The notes under the pieces: generated by a model | Database searches by the model: none | Seen by the model: only the letters and a program-made list of their open reading frames with translations | Told to the model about the DNA's origin: nothing | NCBI RefSeq assembly: GCF_004005995.1 | Contig: NZ_CP034767.1 | Span: forward strand, 310,001-374,000 | Direction of reading: 5' to 3' | DNA length: 64,000 bases | Source: Devosia sp. 1566 | GTDB lineage: Bacteria; Pseudomonadota; Alphaproteobacteria; Rhizobiales; Devosiaceae | Program-made: the position numbers and the translations under genes | Part shown: positions 42,429 to 50,795 of the stretch, piece by piece | Layout: every line of letters begins with the position of its first letter | Numbering within the stretch: position 1 is the first letter of the stretch

Positions 42429-43484
42429 TCAGGCCGGCGCCGCTGCGTCACCCAAGGCACAATGGGTCGGGCTTTGGCTCCAATCGATTTCCACCGTGGA
42501 ATGGGCAATGCCATAGGCTTCCAGCAGCGCCGCCTTGGTGGCGCGGGTTACGGCGGCCGGGTCGGCTCCGGGAGCAAGGGCGATTTCCAGCGTCGCCAAG
42601 GGCTTGTTGGAGGTGATGGACCAGACATGGATATGCCGCACCGCCCCCAGCCCTGGCACGGTCTTGGTCAGAAACGGGCCGATCTCCTCCACCACCACAT
42701 TGCCGGGCGCTCCTTCCATCAGGATCTGCAGTGAATTGCGCAGCAAGCTCCAGGCGCTGCGCAGGATCAGCAGCGACACAAGGGAGGACAGGATGGGATC
42801 GATCGGCATCCAGCCCGTAAGCCAGATCGCGATGGCGGCAACGATCGCTGCGGCAGAACCCAGCATGTCGCCCAGCACATGGAGCGCGGCGCCTCGAATA
42901 TTGACGTGATCCTTGTCCCCGCCCTGAAGCGTTCGGAAAACAAGGAGGTTCACCCCCAGCCCGAGGATCGCCACCACCAGCATCGGCCCGGCCAGCACCG
43001 GCTGGGGCGACATCACCCGCTGCACTGCCTCGAACAGGATCCAGCCAGCCAGGGCAAACAGGGTTAGTGCATTGACCAGCCCGGCGACCACTTCGAGCCG
43101 CATGAAGCCAAAGGTGTGCGTGGCGTCGGAAGCCCGCCGCCCAAAGCGGAACGCGGCCCAGGCCAGCAGCAGGGCCCCGGCATCGGTCAGCATGTGGCCG
43201 GCATCGGCGATCAGCGCCAGCGAGCCTGACAGCCATCCCGCCACCAGTTCCACCAGCATGAAGCCAGCCGTCAACGCAAAGCCGATCAGCACCACGCGTT
43301 CATTATTGGCCCCGACCTTGGGGGCGTGGCTGTGTCCGCCATGATCATGGTGATGGCCATGATCGTCGTGCTCATGGCTGTGGGAGGCGTGATCATGCTC
43401 GTGGTGATCGTGGACCTGCCCAACCACAGTTGCGCTCGCACCGGCCGCCGCGTTGGCATCCCCCTCATGGCCATCTGCGTTCAT
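42429..43484 (-). CDS. zinc/cadmium cation diffusion facilitator (CDF) exporter
   Basis: 351 residues. The cytoplasmic N-terminus is His-rich (HDHHEHDHASHSHEHDDHGH and more), followed by six membrane helices with the paired metal sites SGSLALIADAGHMLTDAGAL (HxxxD) and GAALHVLGDMLGSAAAIVAA (HxxxD). A cytoplasmic ferredoxin-like domain ends with VRHIHVWSITSNKPLATLEI. The H/D tetrad indicates Zn2+ (and often Cd2+) over Mn2+. The start at 43484 has a GAGGTGAGG ribosome-binding site; 43508 would lie inside the operator. Controlled by the ArsR gene just upstream. Confidence 0.9.
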   Translation of the reverse strand: MNADGHEGDANAAAGASATVVGQVHDHHEHDHASHSHEHDDHGHHHDHGGHSHAPKVGANNERVVLIGFALTAGFMLVELVAGWLSGSLALIADAGHMLTDAGALLLAWAAFRFGRRASDATHTFGFMRLEVVAGLVNALTLFALAGWILFEAVQRVMSPQPVLAGPMLVVAILGLGVNLLVFRTLQGGDKDHVNIRGAALHVLGDMLGSAAAIVAAIAIWLTGWMPIDPILSSLVSLLILRSAWSLLRNSLQILMEGAPGNVVVEEIGPFLTKTVPGLGAVRHIHVWSITSNKPLATLEIALAPGADPAAVTRATKAALLEAYGIAHSTVEIDWSQSPTHCALGDAAAPA

Positions 43485-43505
43485 CGACCTCACCTCATCC
43501 TCTAT

Positions 43506-43527
43506 CATATGAATAGCTGTTCATATG
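43506..43527. promoter_or_regulatory. SmtB/ArsR-type operator upstream of the CDF gene
   Basis: CATATGAA-TAGCTG-TTCATATG is an 8-bp perfect inverted repeat with a 6-base spacer. It contains the TGAA-N6-TTCA core of SmtB/ZiaR-type metal-sensor operators and lies between the arsR stop and the CDF start, so derepression would act on the exporter rather than on arsR itself. Confidence 0.75.
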
Positions 43528-43556
43528 TCGGATGCAAGACTCACACGCCGGTGTGA

Positions 43557-43871
43557 TCAAGACCCGGCGTCGCCGCCTTGTTCCTCGCCAACATGCTCGA
43601 TCATGTCGGTCAGCATATGGGCGATGTGATCGTCTTCTGCCTCGTAGAACACCTGCTTGTTACGCCGCGTGCCGCGCACCAGGCGCGCCGAGCGCAGCAA
43701 GCGCAGATGGTGACTGACGAGGGAAGGCGACACGCCGAGCGTGTGGGCAATGTCCCCCACGGCGATCGGGCCCGCCAGGCAAGCCAGCATTACCCGCAAC
43801 CGCGTCGGATCGCCTAGGAGACGATAGGTTTCGGCGATGACGGTGATCTGGCTGTCGTTCGGGGTGATCAT
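43557..43871 (-). CDS. ArsR/SmtB family zinc-sensing repressor
   Basis: 104 residues. The winged helix is LLGDPTRLRVMLACLAGPIA with VGDIAHTLGVSPSLVSHHLR and a wing RGTRRNKQVFYEAED. The C-terminal helix reads DDHIAHMLTDMIEHVGEE, in which D-x-H-x10-H-x2-E matches the alpha-5 zinc site of SmtB/CzrA exactly. The alpha-3N cysteine site of arsenic/cadmium sensors is absent. It should repress the adjacent CDF exporter and release on Zn2+. Confidence 0.9.
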   Translation of the reverse strand: MITPNDSQITVIAETYRLLGDPTRLRVMLACLAGPIAVGDIAHTLGVSPSLVSHHLRLLRSARLVRGTRRNKQVFYEAEDDHIAHMLTDMIEHVGEEQGGDAGS

Positions 43872-43971
43872 GCAACCTCTTGTGGACCTCGGGCAGAGCT
43901 AAGGCTGTTCTGTGCAGCTTGCCAAGGCCAAACCGGCGCTCCCAGGCGGGGACGGGCTCAGATGCCCATTC

Positions 43972-45849
43972 CTAGCGGTAACCGGCGGCCTGTAAATCGA
44001 ACAGTTCGGCATAGCGCCCACCTAGCGCCACCAGGTCCTGGTGCGAGCCGGATTCCAGGATCGCCCCGTTTTCCAGCACGAGGATACGGTCGGCCATGCG
44101 CACGGTTGAAAACCGATGCGAGATGATCACCGCGGTTTTGCCGGCGGCAAGGCTCTTGAAGCGCGCAAACACCTCGGCTTCCGCCTTGGCATCGAGCGCG
44201 GCGGTGGGTTCATCGAGAATGATGAGTTCGGCATCGCGCATATAGGCGCGGGCAATGGCGATCTTTTGCCATTCCCCGCCTGAGAGGTCGCGGCCCTTGT
44301 TGAACAGGCGCCCCAGCGGCTGCTCATAGCCAAGGGGCAGCTTGGCGATCACCCCATCGGCGAGGCTTTGCTCGGCCGCGGCCTTGATCCGGTCCATGTC
44401 GTCTTGCAGCTCGATGCGCCCCACGCCGATATTTTCGCGTGCGGTGAGGCTATAGCGGATGAAGTCCTGGAAGATCACCCCGATATGGGCGTGGATATCT
44501 TCGATCAGCATGTCACGCAGATCCACGCCGTCGACGGTGATCCGCCCTTCATCGGGGTCGTAGAGCCGGGTCATCAGCTTGACGATCGTGGTCTTGCCCG
44601 CGCCGTTTTCGCCCACCAGCGCCAGGGTTTCCCCGGCGGCAAGGGTAAAGCTCAGGTTCCGGATCGCCCAGGTATCCGTATCGGGATAGCGGAACCCGAC
44701 ATTCTCGAACTCCACGCCCCGCCGGATCGGCTGGGGAAAGGGTTTGGGATGGGCTGGCGGCACGATGGTGGGCTCGATCTCGAAAAACGAGAACAGATCG
44801 TCGAGGTAAAGCGACTGGCCGGCAATGCTGGTGAAGCCCAGCAGGATGCGCTGGAACAAGCCATTGAGGCGCAGGAACGAGCCCGAGAGAAAGGCGAGAT
44901 CGCCGATGGAAAAAGCCCCGGTGATGGTGCGCCAAACGATATAGCCATAGGCGCCGTAATAGGTGAGGGTGGCAATGGCGGCGAACAACGCGCCCCAGCC
45001 CGCCCGCTGGATGGCGATGCGCCGGTTCTCGACAAAAATGGTCTGCGCGAGGGTGCGGAACCGGTTGATCAGGAAGCCGCCCAAGCCGAAAAGCTTGATC
45101 TCCTTGGCAGTTTCGGCGCTGGCGCCGACATGGCGGATATATTCGAGCTCGCGCCGCTCGGGGGTGCGCCCGCGCGAAAGGTAATAGGCGAGGGTATTGA
45201 ACCGCGTTTCGCCCCAAATCGCCGGCACAAAGGACAGGGGCAGCAAGGCAATCAGCCAGGGCGCATAAACGAACAGCCCGGCGCCCAGCGTGATGACGGT
45301 GATGATGTCCTGGGCTTGCCCGAAAATCTGGCTCAGGAGCGCATTGCGGCCCGCGGCCTGCCGCCGCGCTCGCTCCAGCCGATCCTGGTATTCCGCCGAT
45401 TCAAAGTGGCGCAAATCGAGCCTGGCGGCATGGGCCATCAACTCGACGCTGACCGTATTGGAGTGCAATTCTCCCAGCACCGAATCCGCCAGCCCCGTCA
45501 GGCGCGACAGCAGGTCCGAGCCGATCACCAGCCCCAGCTCGATCAGCAGCAGCACCGCGATCGTGTTGAGCGACCCGCTCGCCCACCATTCCGCCAGGGT
45601 TGAGCCAGGCGCTGGCGAGCCGGAAAGCCGCACCACTTCATCGATGATTAGCTTGCCCACATAAAGCATGGCGACCGGCTGCACCGCCGCCACCAGCCGC
45701 AATCCAATGCTTGCAGCGGTCAGGAACCGGCTGGTTCGCCAGATCTGCGCCAGGAGCCGCCCGAGATGGCGCAGATTGCGCATGCGTTCGCGAAAGCTGG
45801 CGGCTTCCTCGGGAACCGGTGGTAGACGGCGGGAAGCAAATTGGCTCAT
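43972..45849 (-). CDS. ABC exporter (fused membrane and ATPase domains)
   Basis: 625 residues. The membrane domain (about 1-345) has six segments (LTAASIGLRLVAAVQPVAML ... IAVLLLIELGLVIGSDLLSR ...). The ATPase domain has Walker A LVGENGAGKTTIVKL, Q-loop GVIFQDFIRYSLT, signature LSGGEWQKIAIARAYMRDAE, Walker B LIILDEPTAALD and VIISHRFSTVRMADRI. A single half-exporter, so a homodimer is expected. The substrate is unknown; lipid, peptide or drug are all possible. No accessory gene is adjacent. Confidence 0.88.
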   Translation of the reverse strand: MSQFASRRLPPVPEEAASFRERMRNLRHLGRLLAQIWRTSRFLTAASIGLRLVAAVQPVAMLYVGKLIIDEVVRLSGSPAPGSTLAEWWASGSLNTIAVLLLIELGLVIGSDLLSRLTGLADSVLGELHSNTVSVELMAHAARLDLRHFESAEYQDRLERARRQAAGRNALLSQIFGQAQDIITVITLGAGLFVYAPWLIALLPLSFVPAIWGETRFNTLAYYLSRGRTPERRELEYIRHVGASAETAKEIKLFGLGGFLINRFRTLAQTIFVENRRIAIQRAGWGALFAAIATLTYYGAYGYIVWRTITGAFSIGDLAFLSGSFLRLNGLFQRILLGFTSIAGQSLYLDDLFSFFEIEPTIVPPAHPKPFPQPIRRGVEFENVGFRYPDTDTWAIRNLSFTLAAGETLALVGENGAGKTTIVKLMTRLYDPDEGRITVDGVDLRDMLIEDIHAHIGVIFQDFIRYSLTARENIGVGRIELQDDMDRIKAAAEQSLADGVIAKLPLGYEQPLGRLFNKGRDLSGGEWQKIAIARAYMRDAELIILDEPTAALDAKAEAEVFARFKSLAAGKTAVIISHRFSTVRMADRILVLENGAILESGSHQDLVALGGRYAELFDLQAAGYR

Positions 45850-45982
45850 GGCTTCAGCCTAGCGCGAAGGGGACCGCACGAGCAGCGCAGGTCAGCAGTG
45901 CTGGCTTGTTTCATCGCCCTCACTGGGCGCACAATAAGGCCGATCTCAGCCATGGTCAGGATAAGCCTGCAGGGAGGATGGG

Positions 45983-46351
45983 ATGCTCAAGCAGAAAGAC
46001 TCTTCGGCGATTGTTGCAGTCAGCGATATCGCGCGGGCGCAGCATTTCTATGGCACCATTTTGGGGCTGGAGCTCGAAGGGGGTGACGACGATGTGCTGA
46101 CCTTTCGTACCGGCGGCACTCGGCTTGTCGTCTACCGCTCCGATTATGCCGGCACCAACCAGGCCAATGCCGTGGTCTGGGGCGTCGGCGACGAGCTTGA
46201 GGCGATTACCGCCGATCTTGCTGCCAAAGGTGTGGTGTTCGAACATTATCCGGGCATGGAGCTGCGGGGCGACATCCACCATGCCGGCGATTTCGGCATG
46301 GTCTGGTTCAAGGACCCCGACGGCAATATCCTGCACCTCAACACTATGTAG
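45983..46351 (+). CDS. VOC (glyoxalase/dioxygenase) superfamily protein
   Basis: 122 residues with the beta-alpha-beta-beta-beta repeat of the vicinal oxygen chelate fold: SSAIVAVSDIARAQHFYGTI, TFRTGGTRLVVYRSDYAGTN, ELRGDIHHAGDFGMVWFKDP, DGNILHLNTM. The paired modules give a one-metal site in related enzymes. Substrate unknown. GGGAGGA ribosome-binding site. Convergent with the HAD gene (11-base gap). Confidence 0.83.
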   Translation: MLKQKDSSAIVAVSDIARAQHFYGTILGLELEGGDDDVLTFRTGGTRLVVYRSDYAGTNQANAVVWGVGDELEAITADLAAKGVVFEHYPGMELRGDIHHAGDFGMVWFKDPDGNILHLNTM

Positions 46352-46362
46352 CGGTGCAGCCC

Positions 46363-47067
46363 CTAGGGCAGCTCGCGCAGGAACCGCGCCAGATCGTCGG
46401 TGATATGGTGCACATGCGCGCCGGCGCCACGACCGAGTTCCCAGGCTTCTACCTGGTCATGCACGAAGTCCTCGCCGGCCACCACATGCACGGTGGACAT
46501 CCCCAGCTCATGGGGCGCCAGCAAATTTTTTTCGAGATCGTCGAACATCACCGCCCGGTTGGGATCGATGTCGTGGGCCGTGAGAAAACCCTCATAGGCC
46601 TGGCGGTGCGGCTTGGGCACGAAGGTCATGGCGCGGATATCGTGCACATGCTCGAACAAATCCCCGCCACCCAGTTGGCGCAGCACCGAGCGGGCATGGC
46701 TGACATCGCCATTGGTCAGAATGAACTTGCGCCCGGGCAGGGCGCGAATGGCCTCCACCAGTTCGGGATGGGGGGCGACGGGCGAATAATCGATCGCGTG
46801 CACAGTATCGAGGAAATGGTCGGGGTCGACCTTGTGGCCATGCATCAGCCCGTTCAGCGTCGTGCCGAAATCGCGGTAATAGGTTTTCTGCAATGCCCGG
46901 GCCGCCTCGAAGTCGAGGCGGGTGAGGTCCATCACGTAATTGGTGATGCGGATATCGATTTGCGCAAACAAATTGCAGGTGCGCGGATAAAGGGTGTTGT
47001 CGAGATCGAACACCCAATCCTGCACATGCGATAAGCTTGCAATCCGCGGCGGCAAAAGCTCGTTCAT
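46363..47067 (-). CDS. HAD-superfamily pyrimidine 5'-nucleotidase-like phosphatase
   Basis: 234 residues. HAD motif I is WVFDLDNTLYPRTCNLF (nucleophile and acid Asp), motif II is KFILTNGDVSHA, and motif III/IV includes FVPKPHRQAYEGF and AVMFDDLEKNLLAPHELGM. This is the alphaproteobacterial pyrimidine 5'-nucleotidase/SDT1-like family, dephosphorylating UMP/CMP or related mononucleotides. Two tiny leader ORFs with identical ATGAACG starts directly precede the gene and may couple its translation (see findings). Confidence 0.85.
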   Translation of the reverse strand: MNELLPPRIASLSHVQDWVFDLDNTLYPRTCNLFAQIDIRITNYVMDLTRLDFEAARALQKTYYRDFGTTLNGLMHGHKVDPDHFLDTVHAIDYSPVAPHPELVEAIRALPGRKFILTNGDVSHARSVLRQLGGGDLFEHVHDIRAMTFVPKPHRQAYEGFLTAHDIDPNRAVMFDDLEKNLLAPHELGMSTVHVVAGEDFVHDQVEAWELGRGAGAHVHHITDDLARFLRELP

Positions 47068-47089
47068 AAGCCGTTCATAACACGTTCAT
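47064..47089 (-). other. chain of two 4-codon leader ORFs in tandem 11-bp repeats
   Basis: On the minus strand ATGAACG occurs three times at 11-base spacing (47089, 47078, 47067). Reading from each gives M-N-V-L-stop and M-N-G-L-stop, each TGA overlapping the next ATG, and the third ATG is the HAD gene start. Translation reinitiation could thus pass along the chain. No strong Shine-Dalgarno precedes the first ATG. Confidence 0.4.
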
Positions 47090-47119
47090 CTAAATGAATT
47101 CACCACCATCGGGGAAAGA

Positions 47120-47144
47120 AAAAGGCCGGCGAACCGGCCTTTTT
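47120..47144. terminator. bidirectional intrinsic terminator
   Basis: AAAAGGCCGG (47120-47129) and CCGGCCTTTT (47134-47143) with loop CGAA form a symmetric stem flanked by A- and T-runs. On the minus strand it ends the exported-protein gene (stop at 47156), separating it from the HAD gene. Confidence 0.8.
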
Positions 47145-47155
47145 GGCAGCTGGGC

Positions 47156-48397
47156 TTACTCGTTGGCGGTAACCGCCAGCCCCAGCATCGACAGCAATCC
47201 CGCGGGGTTTGCCGCTGCAGCCGTCAACACAAGGAGGGTCGTCGGGCTCGCCGGTTGAACAGCAATTTCAAGGCTCTGCGGGTCATCAAGGAACGCCGAA
47301 ACTGGCCCGGTCACGAGATCGGCCAGCGCCGGAACGCCGGTTCCCGCCAGCATCTGCGGCAGGCTGGCCTTGAGGCCTTCAACCAGCTCGGCCCGCTCAA
47401 CTCCTTGTTTTGCCGAATACAAATCCAGCGCCTTGTCGGCCAGCGATGCGTCGTCATAAGCGATCGAGGCGCCGACCAGGGTCACGCCCTGCAGCAATTC
47501 CATGCCCATCATCATCTGGGCGGCCTGGGCTTCCTTGCTCTCGGGATCATAGCCCTGCGCCTCGGTCGCGGCCTGCGCCTTGCCGAGCTTGTCCATCAGC
47601 GCCGGCGTGACGCCGAGCAGGTCGAACCGGAGGTCGAGCGCGCCCACATCGTTGAAATCAAACAGGAACTTATCAACCACCAGATGCCCGTCCGCCATGG
47701 ACCAGCTCATGGACTGGCTGACATCGCCCTGCACCTGCGTCAGCCCCAGCGCCTCGATGTCAGCGGCGGCTTCGGGATCGTCGTCCTTCATGGTCGACAG
47801 GTCCAGATCGATGTCATTGATCGCCAGCGTCGAGGTCAAATCCACCAGTGGCCCGGTCCCAGGCTCGGGATTGAAGGTCGAAACCGCTTCCATGGAGGCG
47901 ACACTCGCCACCTGCGCGCCGTCACGGGTCACCGTCATCGGCCCCGTCTTGATCGCTCGCACCAGCTGCAACACGGCATCGGCCGAGATCGACTCGCCGG
48001 CCGGCAGGTAGAAGCCCTCGAGCCGCACATCCTTGAGGGTGAGGTGCCCCACCGGATCGGTGGCAAAGTCGGTGTCTATATCGGGAACCGTAACCGTTTC
48101 AGCCATATAGGCGCCGTCGGCCAGCTCGGTAACGCCGCTAAATGTAATGTCGGTCGTCACGGTGTAGGGCGCCGGCTCGCCGGCCGTCGCGCCAACGCCG
48201 ATGCGAACAGCCTTGGCCACGATGGTGTCGCCTTCAAGCGTTGCCTCGCCAAAGCTCAGCTCATAGCCAAGCGGCTCGTAGATGGCCTCCACCCGATCAA
48301 CAAAGCTCTGCGCATCCAAGGCCATGGCGGGCTGGAGCATGGCCAGGGTGGCCATCCCGGCCAGGGCAAAAAGGTGCTTGTTTCTGGTCGGCGTCAT
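47156..48397 (-). CDS. exported hypothetical protein
   Basis: 413 residues with a Sec signal peptide (KHLFALAGMATLAMLQPAMA, cleavage before LDAQ). The mature part is beta-rich and acidic, with long stretches of the DLTSTLAINDIDLDLSTMKD type and no catalytic motif. The low aromatic content and alternating pattern resemble DUF945-like or other periplasmic/outer-membrane-associated proteins, but I do not recognise a family. The ATG at 48397 starts the signal peptide; the upstream ORF extension is not supported. Transcription ends at the terminator 47120-47144. Confidence 0.7.
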   Translation of the reverse strand: MTPTRNKHLFALAGMATLAMLQPAMALDAQSFVDRVEAIYEPLGYELSFGEATLEGDTIVAKAVRIGVGATAGEPAPYTVTTDITFSGVTELADGAYMAETVTVPDIDTDFATDPVGHLTLKDVRLEGFYLPAGESISADAVLQLVRAIKTGPMTVTRDGAQVASVASMEAVSTFNPEPGTGPLVDLTSTLAINDIDLDLSTMKDDDPEAAADIEALGLTQVQGDVSQSMSWSMADGHLVVDKFLFDFNDVGALDLRFDLLGVTPALMDKLGKAQAATEAQGYDPESKEAQAAQMMMGMELLQGVTLVGASIAYDDASLADKALDLYSAKQGVERAELVEGLKASLPQMLAGTGVPALADLVTGPVSAFLDDPQSLEIAVQPASPTTLLVLTAAAANPAGLLSMLGLAVTANE

Positions 48398-48493
48398 GGC
48401 GGCTCCGCTTTTTGGAGTGGGGTGAAGGGTGACTATGCTGGCTGTTGGTGGCAACAGCATGACGCCCCGGAGCGCCTGCTGGTTCCGCCGATC

Positions 48494-50008
48494 TCAGGTT
48501 CCAAGGAAAAGTTTATAGGCTGGGTTGCCCGTTTCGTCCCAGAACGGAAATCCGATGGCGTTCAGATGGGCTTCAAAGGCAGTCCGGGTTTCGGGCGGCA
48601 CCTGGATGCCCACCAGCACGCGGCCATAATCAGCGCCGTGATTGCGGTAGTGAAACAGCGAAATGTTCCAGGCTTCGGTCAGCCCCTCAAGGAACCGCAG
48701 CAGGGCGCCGGGGCGTTCGGGGAACTGGAAGCGGTAGATCACCTCATCGGCCAGATTGGCGACGCGCCCGCCCACCATGTGTCGCACATGCAGCTTGGCG
48801 ACCTCGTTGTCGGTCATGTCGATGACCGACAGGCCCGCATTGGCGAGAAGGGACAGGATCTCGGCCTTTTCCGCATCGCCGCGGCTGAGCTTGACGCCCA
48901 CAAAGATGCGCGCGGCTTCGCCATGGGCAAAGCGGTAGTTAAATTCGGTGATGGAGCGCTGGCCGATCAGCCGGATGAAATCGCGATAGCTGCCGGGACG
49001 CTCGGGAATGGTGACGGCCAGGAGCGCTTCGGCGCGCTCGCCGATCTCGGCACGTTCGGCCACATAGCGCAGGCGGTCGAAATTGACATTGGCGCCCGAA
49101 TTGATGGCGATCAGCGGGCCCTTGGGGGCGGTGCCCAGTTCGACCTGGCGCCGCAAGCCGGCCAGGGCCAGGGCGCCGGCGGGTTCGGCGATGGCGCGCG
49201 TATCGTCGAAAATGTCCTTGATTGCCGCGCAGATCTCGTCGGTGGAAACCAGCACGATGTCGTCGAGCAGTTCGCGGCAGAGCCGGAAGGTTTCGTCGCC
49301 CACTTGGCGCACGGCAACGCCATCGGCAAACAGCCCCACCTCGTCGAGCGGCACGGGATGGCCAGCGGCAATGGCCGCCTTCATGCTGGCCGCTTCCTCC
49401 GGTTCGACCCCGATGACGCGGATATCGGGGCGCAGGAACTTGACAATGGCGGCAATGCCGGCTGCCAGCCCGCCCCCGCCGATGGGGACATAGATGGCCC
49501 CGATCGAGCCGGGCTGCTGGCGCATGAGTTCGAGCCCGATCGTGCCCTGCCCTGCGATCACATCGGGATCGTCGAACGGGTGCACGACGACATAGCCATG
49601 GGTTGCGGCCAGCTCGGCGGCATGGGCACGCGCGGCATCGAACCCGTCGCCATGCAGCACCACTTCGCCGCCCAGCCGCCGCACCGCGCCGATCTTGATG
49701 GTGGGCGTGGTGGTGGGCATCACCACAATAGCGCGGATGCCGAGCCGCGTGGCCGACATGGCGACGCCCTGGGCATGGTTGCCCGCCGAGGCGCAGATGA
49801 CGCCGCGCACGCGCTCGGCGGCGGTGAGCTGGGCGATGCGGTTATGAGCGCCGCGGATCTTGAAGGAAAACACCGGCTGCAGGTCTTCGCGCTTGAGCAG
49901 CACTTCGGCCTCAAGCCTTGCCGACAGCAGCGGCAAGCGCTCGAGCGGTGTTTCCTGGGCAACCTCGTAGACTGAGGAGGTCAAGATCCGGCGGACATAA
50001 TCCTGCAT
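48494..50008 (-). CDS. ilvA: threonine ammonia-lyase (biosynthetic, with regulatory domains)
   Basis: 504 residues, the size of the biosynthetic enzyme with two C-terminal ACT-like domains (from about 325: AEALLAVTIPERPGSYRDFI and YRFQFPERPGALLRFLEGLT). The PLP lysine is in PVFSFKIRGAHNRI (Lys50), and the phosphate cradle is YVPIGGGGLAAGI. It makes 2-oxobutanoate for isoleucine and is feedback-controlled by isoleucine through those domains in the family. The start at 50008 has a CCGGAG ribosome-binding site; the longer ORF runs into the divergent tetR promoter region. Confidence 0.93.
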   Translation of the reverse strand: MQDYVRRILTSSVYEVAQETPLERLPLLSARLEAEVLLKREDLQPVFSFKIRGAHNRIAQLTAAERVRGVICASAGNHAQGVAMSATRLGIRAIVVMPTTTPTIKIGAVRRLGGEVVLHGDGFDAARAHAAELAATHGYVVVHPFDDPDVIAGQGTIGLELMRQQPGSIGAIYVPIGGGGLAAGIAAIVKFLRPDIRVIGVEPEEAASMKAAIAAGHPVPLDEVGLFADGVAVRQVGDETFRLCRELLDDIVLVSTDEICAAIKDIFDDTRAIAEPAGALALAGLRRQVELGTAPKGPLIAINSGANVNFDRLRYVAERAEIGERAEALLAVTIPERPGSYRDFIRLIGQRSITEFNYRFAHGEAARIFVGVKLSRGDAEKAEILSLLANAGLSVIDMTDNEVAKLHVRHMVGGRVANLADEVIYRFQFPERPGALLRFLEGLTEAWNISLFHYRNHGADYGRVLVGIQVPPETRTAFEAHLNAIGFPFWDETGNPAYKLFLGT

Positions 50009-50101
50009 GGTGCGCTCCGGTAACGATGGCAATGGGGAACTCGGCCTCGCCAGTAGCGATGTCAACAGCCGATCACTGCATGGCTGAAAATCATCGCGGT
50101 C

Positions 50102-50121
50102 CCAATCAAATGATTGATTGG
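50102..50121. promoter_or_regulatory. probable TetR operator (8-bp inverted repeat, 4-base spacer)
   Basis: CCAATCAA-ATGA-TTGATTGG is a perfect inverted repeat 45 bases upstream of the TetR gene, in the region divergent from ilvA. Position and symmetry fit autoregulation of the TetR-MFS pair. Confidence 0.65.
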
Positions 50122-50165
50122 CGCGTTCAGGTGCGCTAGGACCCCGCTCCCCAGAGTTGAGCGCG

Positions 50166-50795
50166 ATGTCCAGCGAACCCCTTCCCAAACGTTGCAGCGG
50201 CGATGACCGTCGGCGCGCCGTAGCGCTGGCGGCGCGCGCAATCATTGTTGAGCGCGGGCTCGGGGGCCTGCGTACGCGCGACATTGCCGCTCGCGTGGGT
50301 ATCAACATCGCGACCCTGCACTATCACGTGCCCAGCAAGGAAGCCCTTGTTGCCCTCGTCGCCGAGAGCTTGCGAGCCGACTTCCGGGCCCAGGCCGAAC
50401 GCCGGCCCCGTACCGGCAAGAGTGCCCTGGAGCAGCTGCGCCTGGAATTCGACGACTTCCGCGAAACGGTGGAAGAAACGCCCGAACTCATCATCGTGCT
50501 GACCGAAATGATGGAGCGCGCCCGGCGCGATCAAGCGATCGCCGTGATCATGGCGCCCATCCACGACTTCTGGCGCGGCCAGTTCGCCGAGATCTTCGAG
50601 CTCGGTATCGCCGATGGCTCGTTCCGCGCCGACCTCGACCCGCTGGCTGCTGCCCTCATCACCACCGGCACCCTTGCCGATTACTGGCGTTTATGGACGC
50701 CGCTTCGCACCCCGCTCGAGCACATCTTTGCCGAGCTCGAGCGCGCCTTTGGCGCTCCCACCACTGTCCAAGGAAAGCAAGATCATGTCCTCTGA
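50166..50795 (+). CDS. TetR family transcriptional repressor
   Basis: 209 residues. The N-terminal HTH is AARAIIVERGLGGLRTRDIA with ARVGINIATLHYHVPSKEAL. The C-terminal ligand domain is helical (ALEQLRLEFDDFRETVEETP, MMERARRDQAIAVIM). It overlaps the MFS gene by 11 bases, and a clear palindrome lies upstream, so it most likely represses its own operon until the pump's substrate binds. Confidence 0.9.
   Translation: MSSEPLPKRCSGDDRRRAVALAARAIIVERGLGGLRTRDIAARVGINIATLHYHVPSKEALVALVAESLRADFRAQAERRPRTGKSALEQLRLEFDDFRETVEETPELIIVLTEMMERARRDQAIAVIMAPIHDFWRGQFAEIFELGIADGSFRADLDPLAAALITTGTLADYWRLWTPLRTPLEHIFAELERAFGAPTTVQGKQDHVL

Noticed and set aside
47255..49975. A 906-residue open frame on the plus strand
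   Set aside because: It lies antisense to an exported protein gene and ilvA, has His/Gln/Arg-rich nonsense composition, and no family. It is a shadow of high-GC coding on the other strand.
50037..50061. EcfG-like GGAAC-N16-CGAT on the plus strand before tetR
   Set aside because: One mismatch in the -10, no stress gene downstream, and too far upstream of the palindrome-controlled tetR start.
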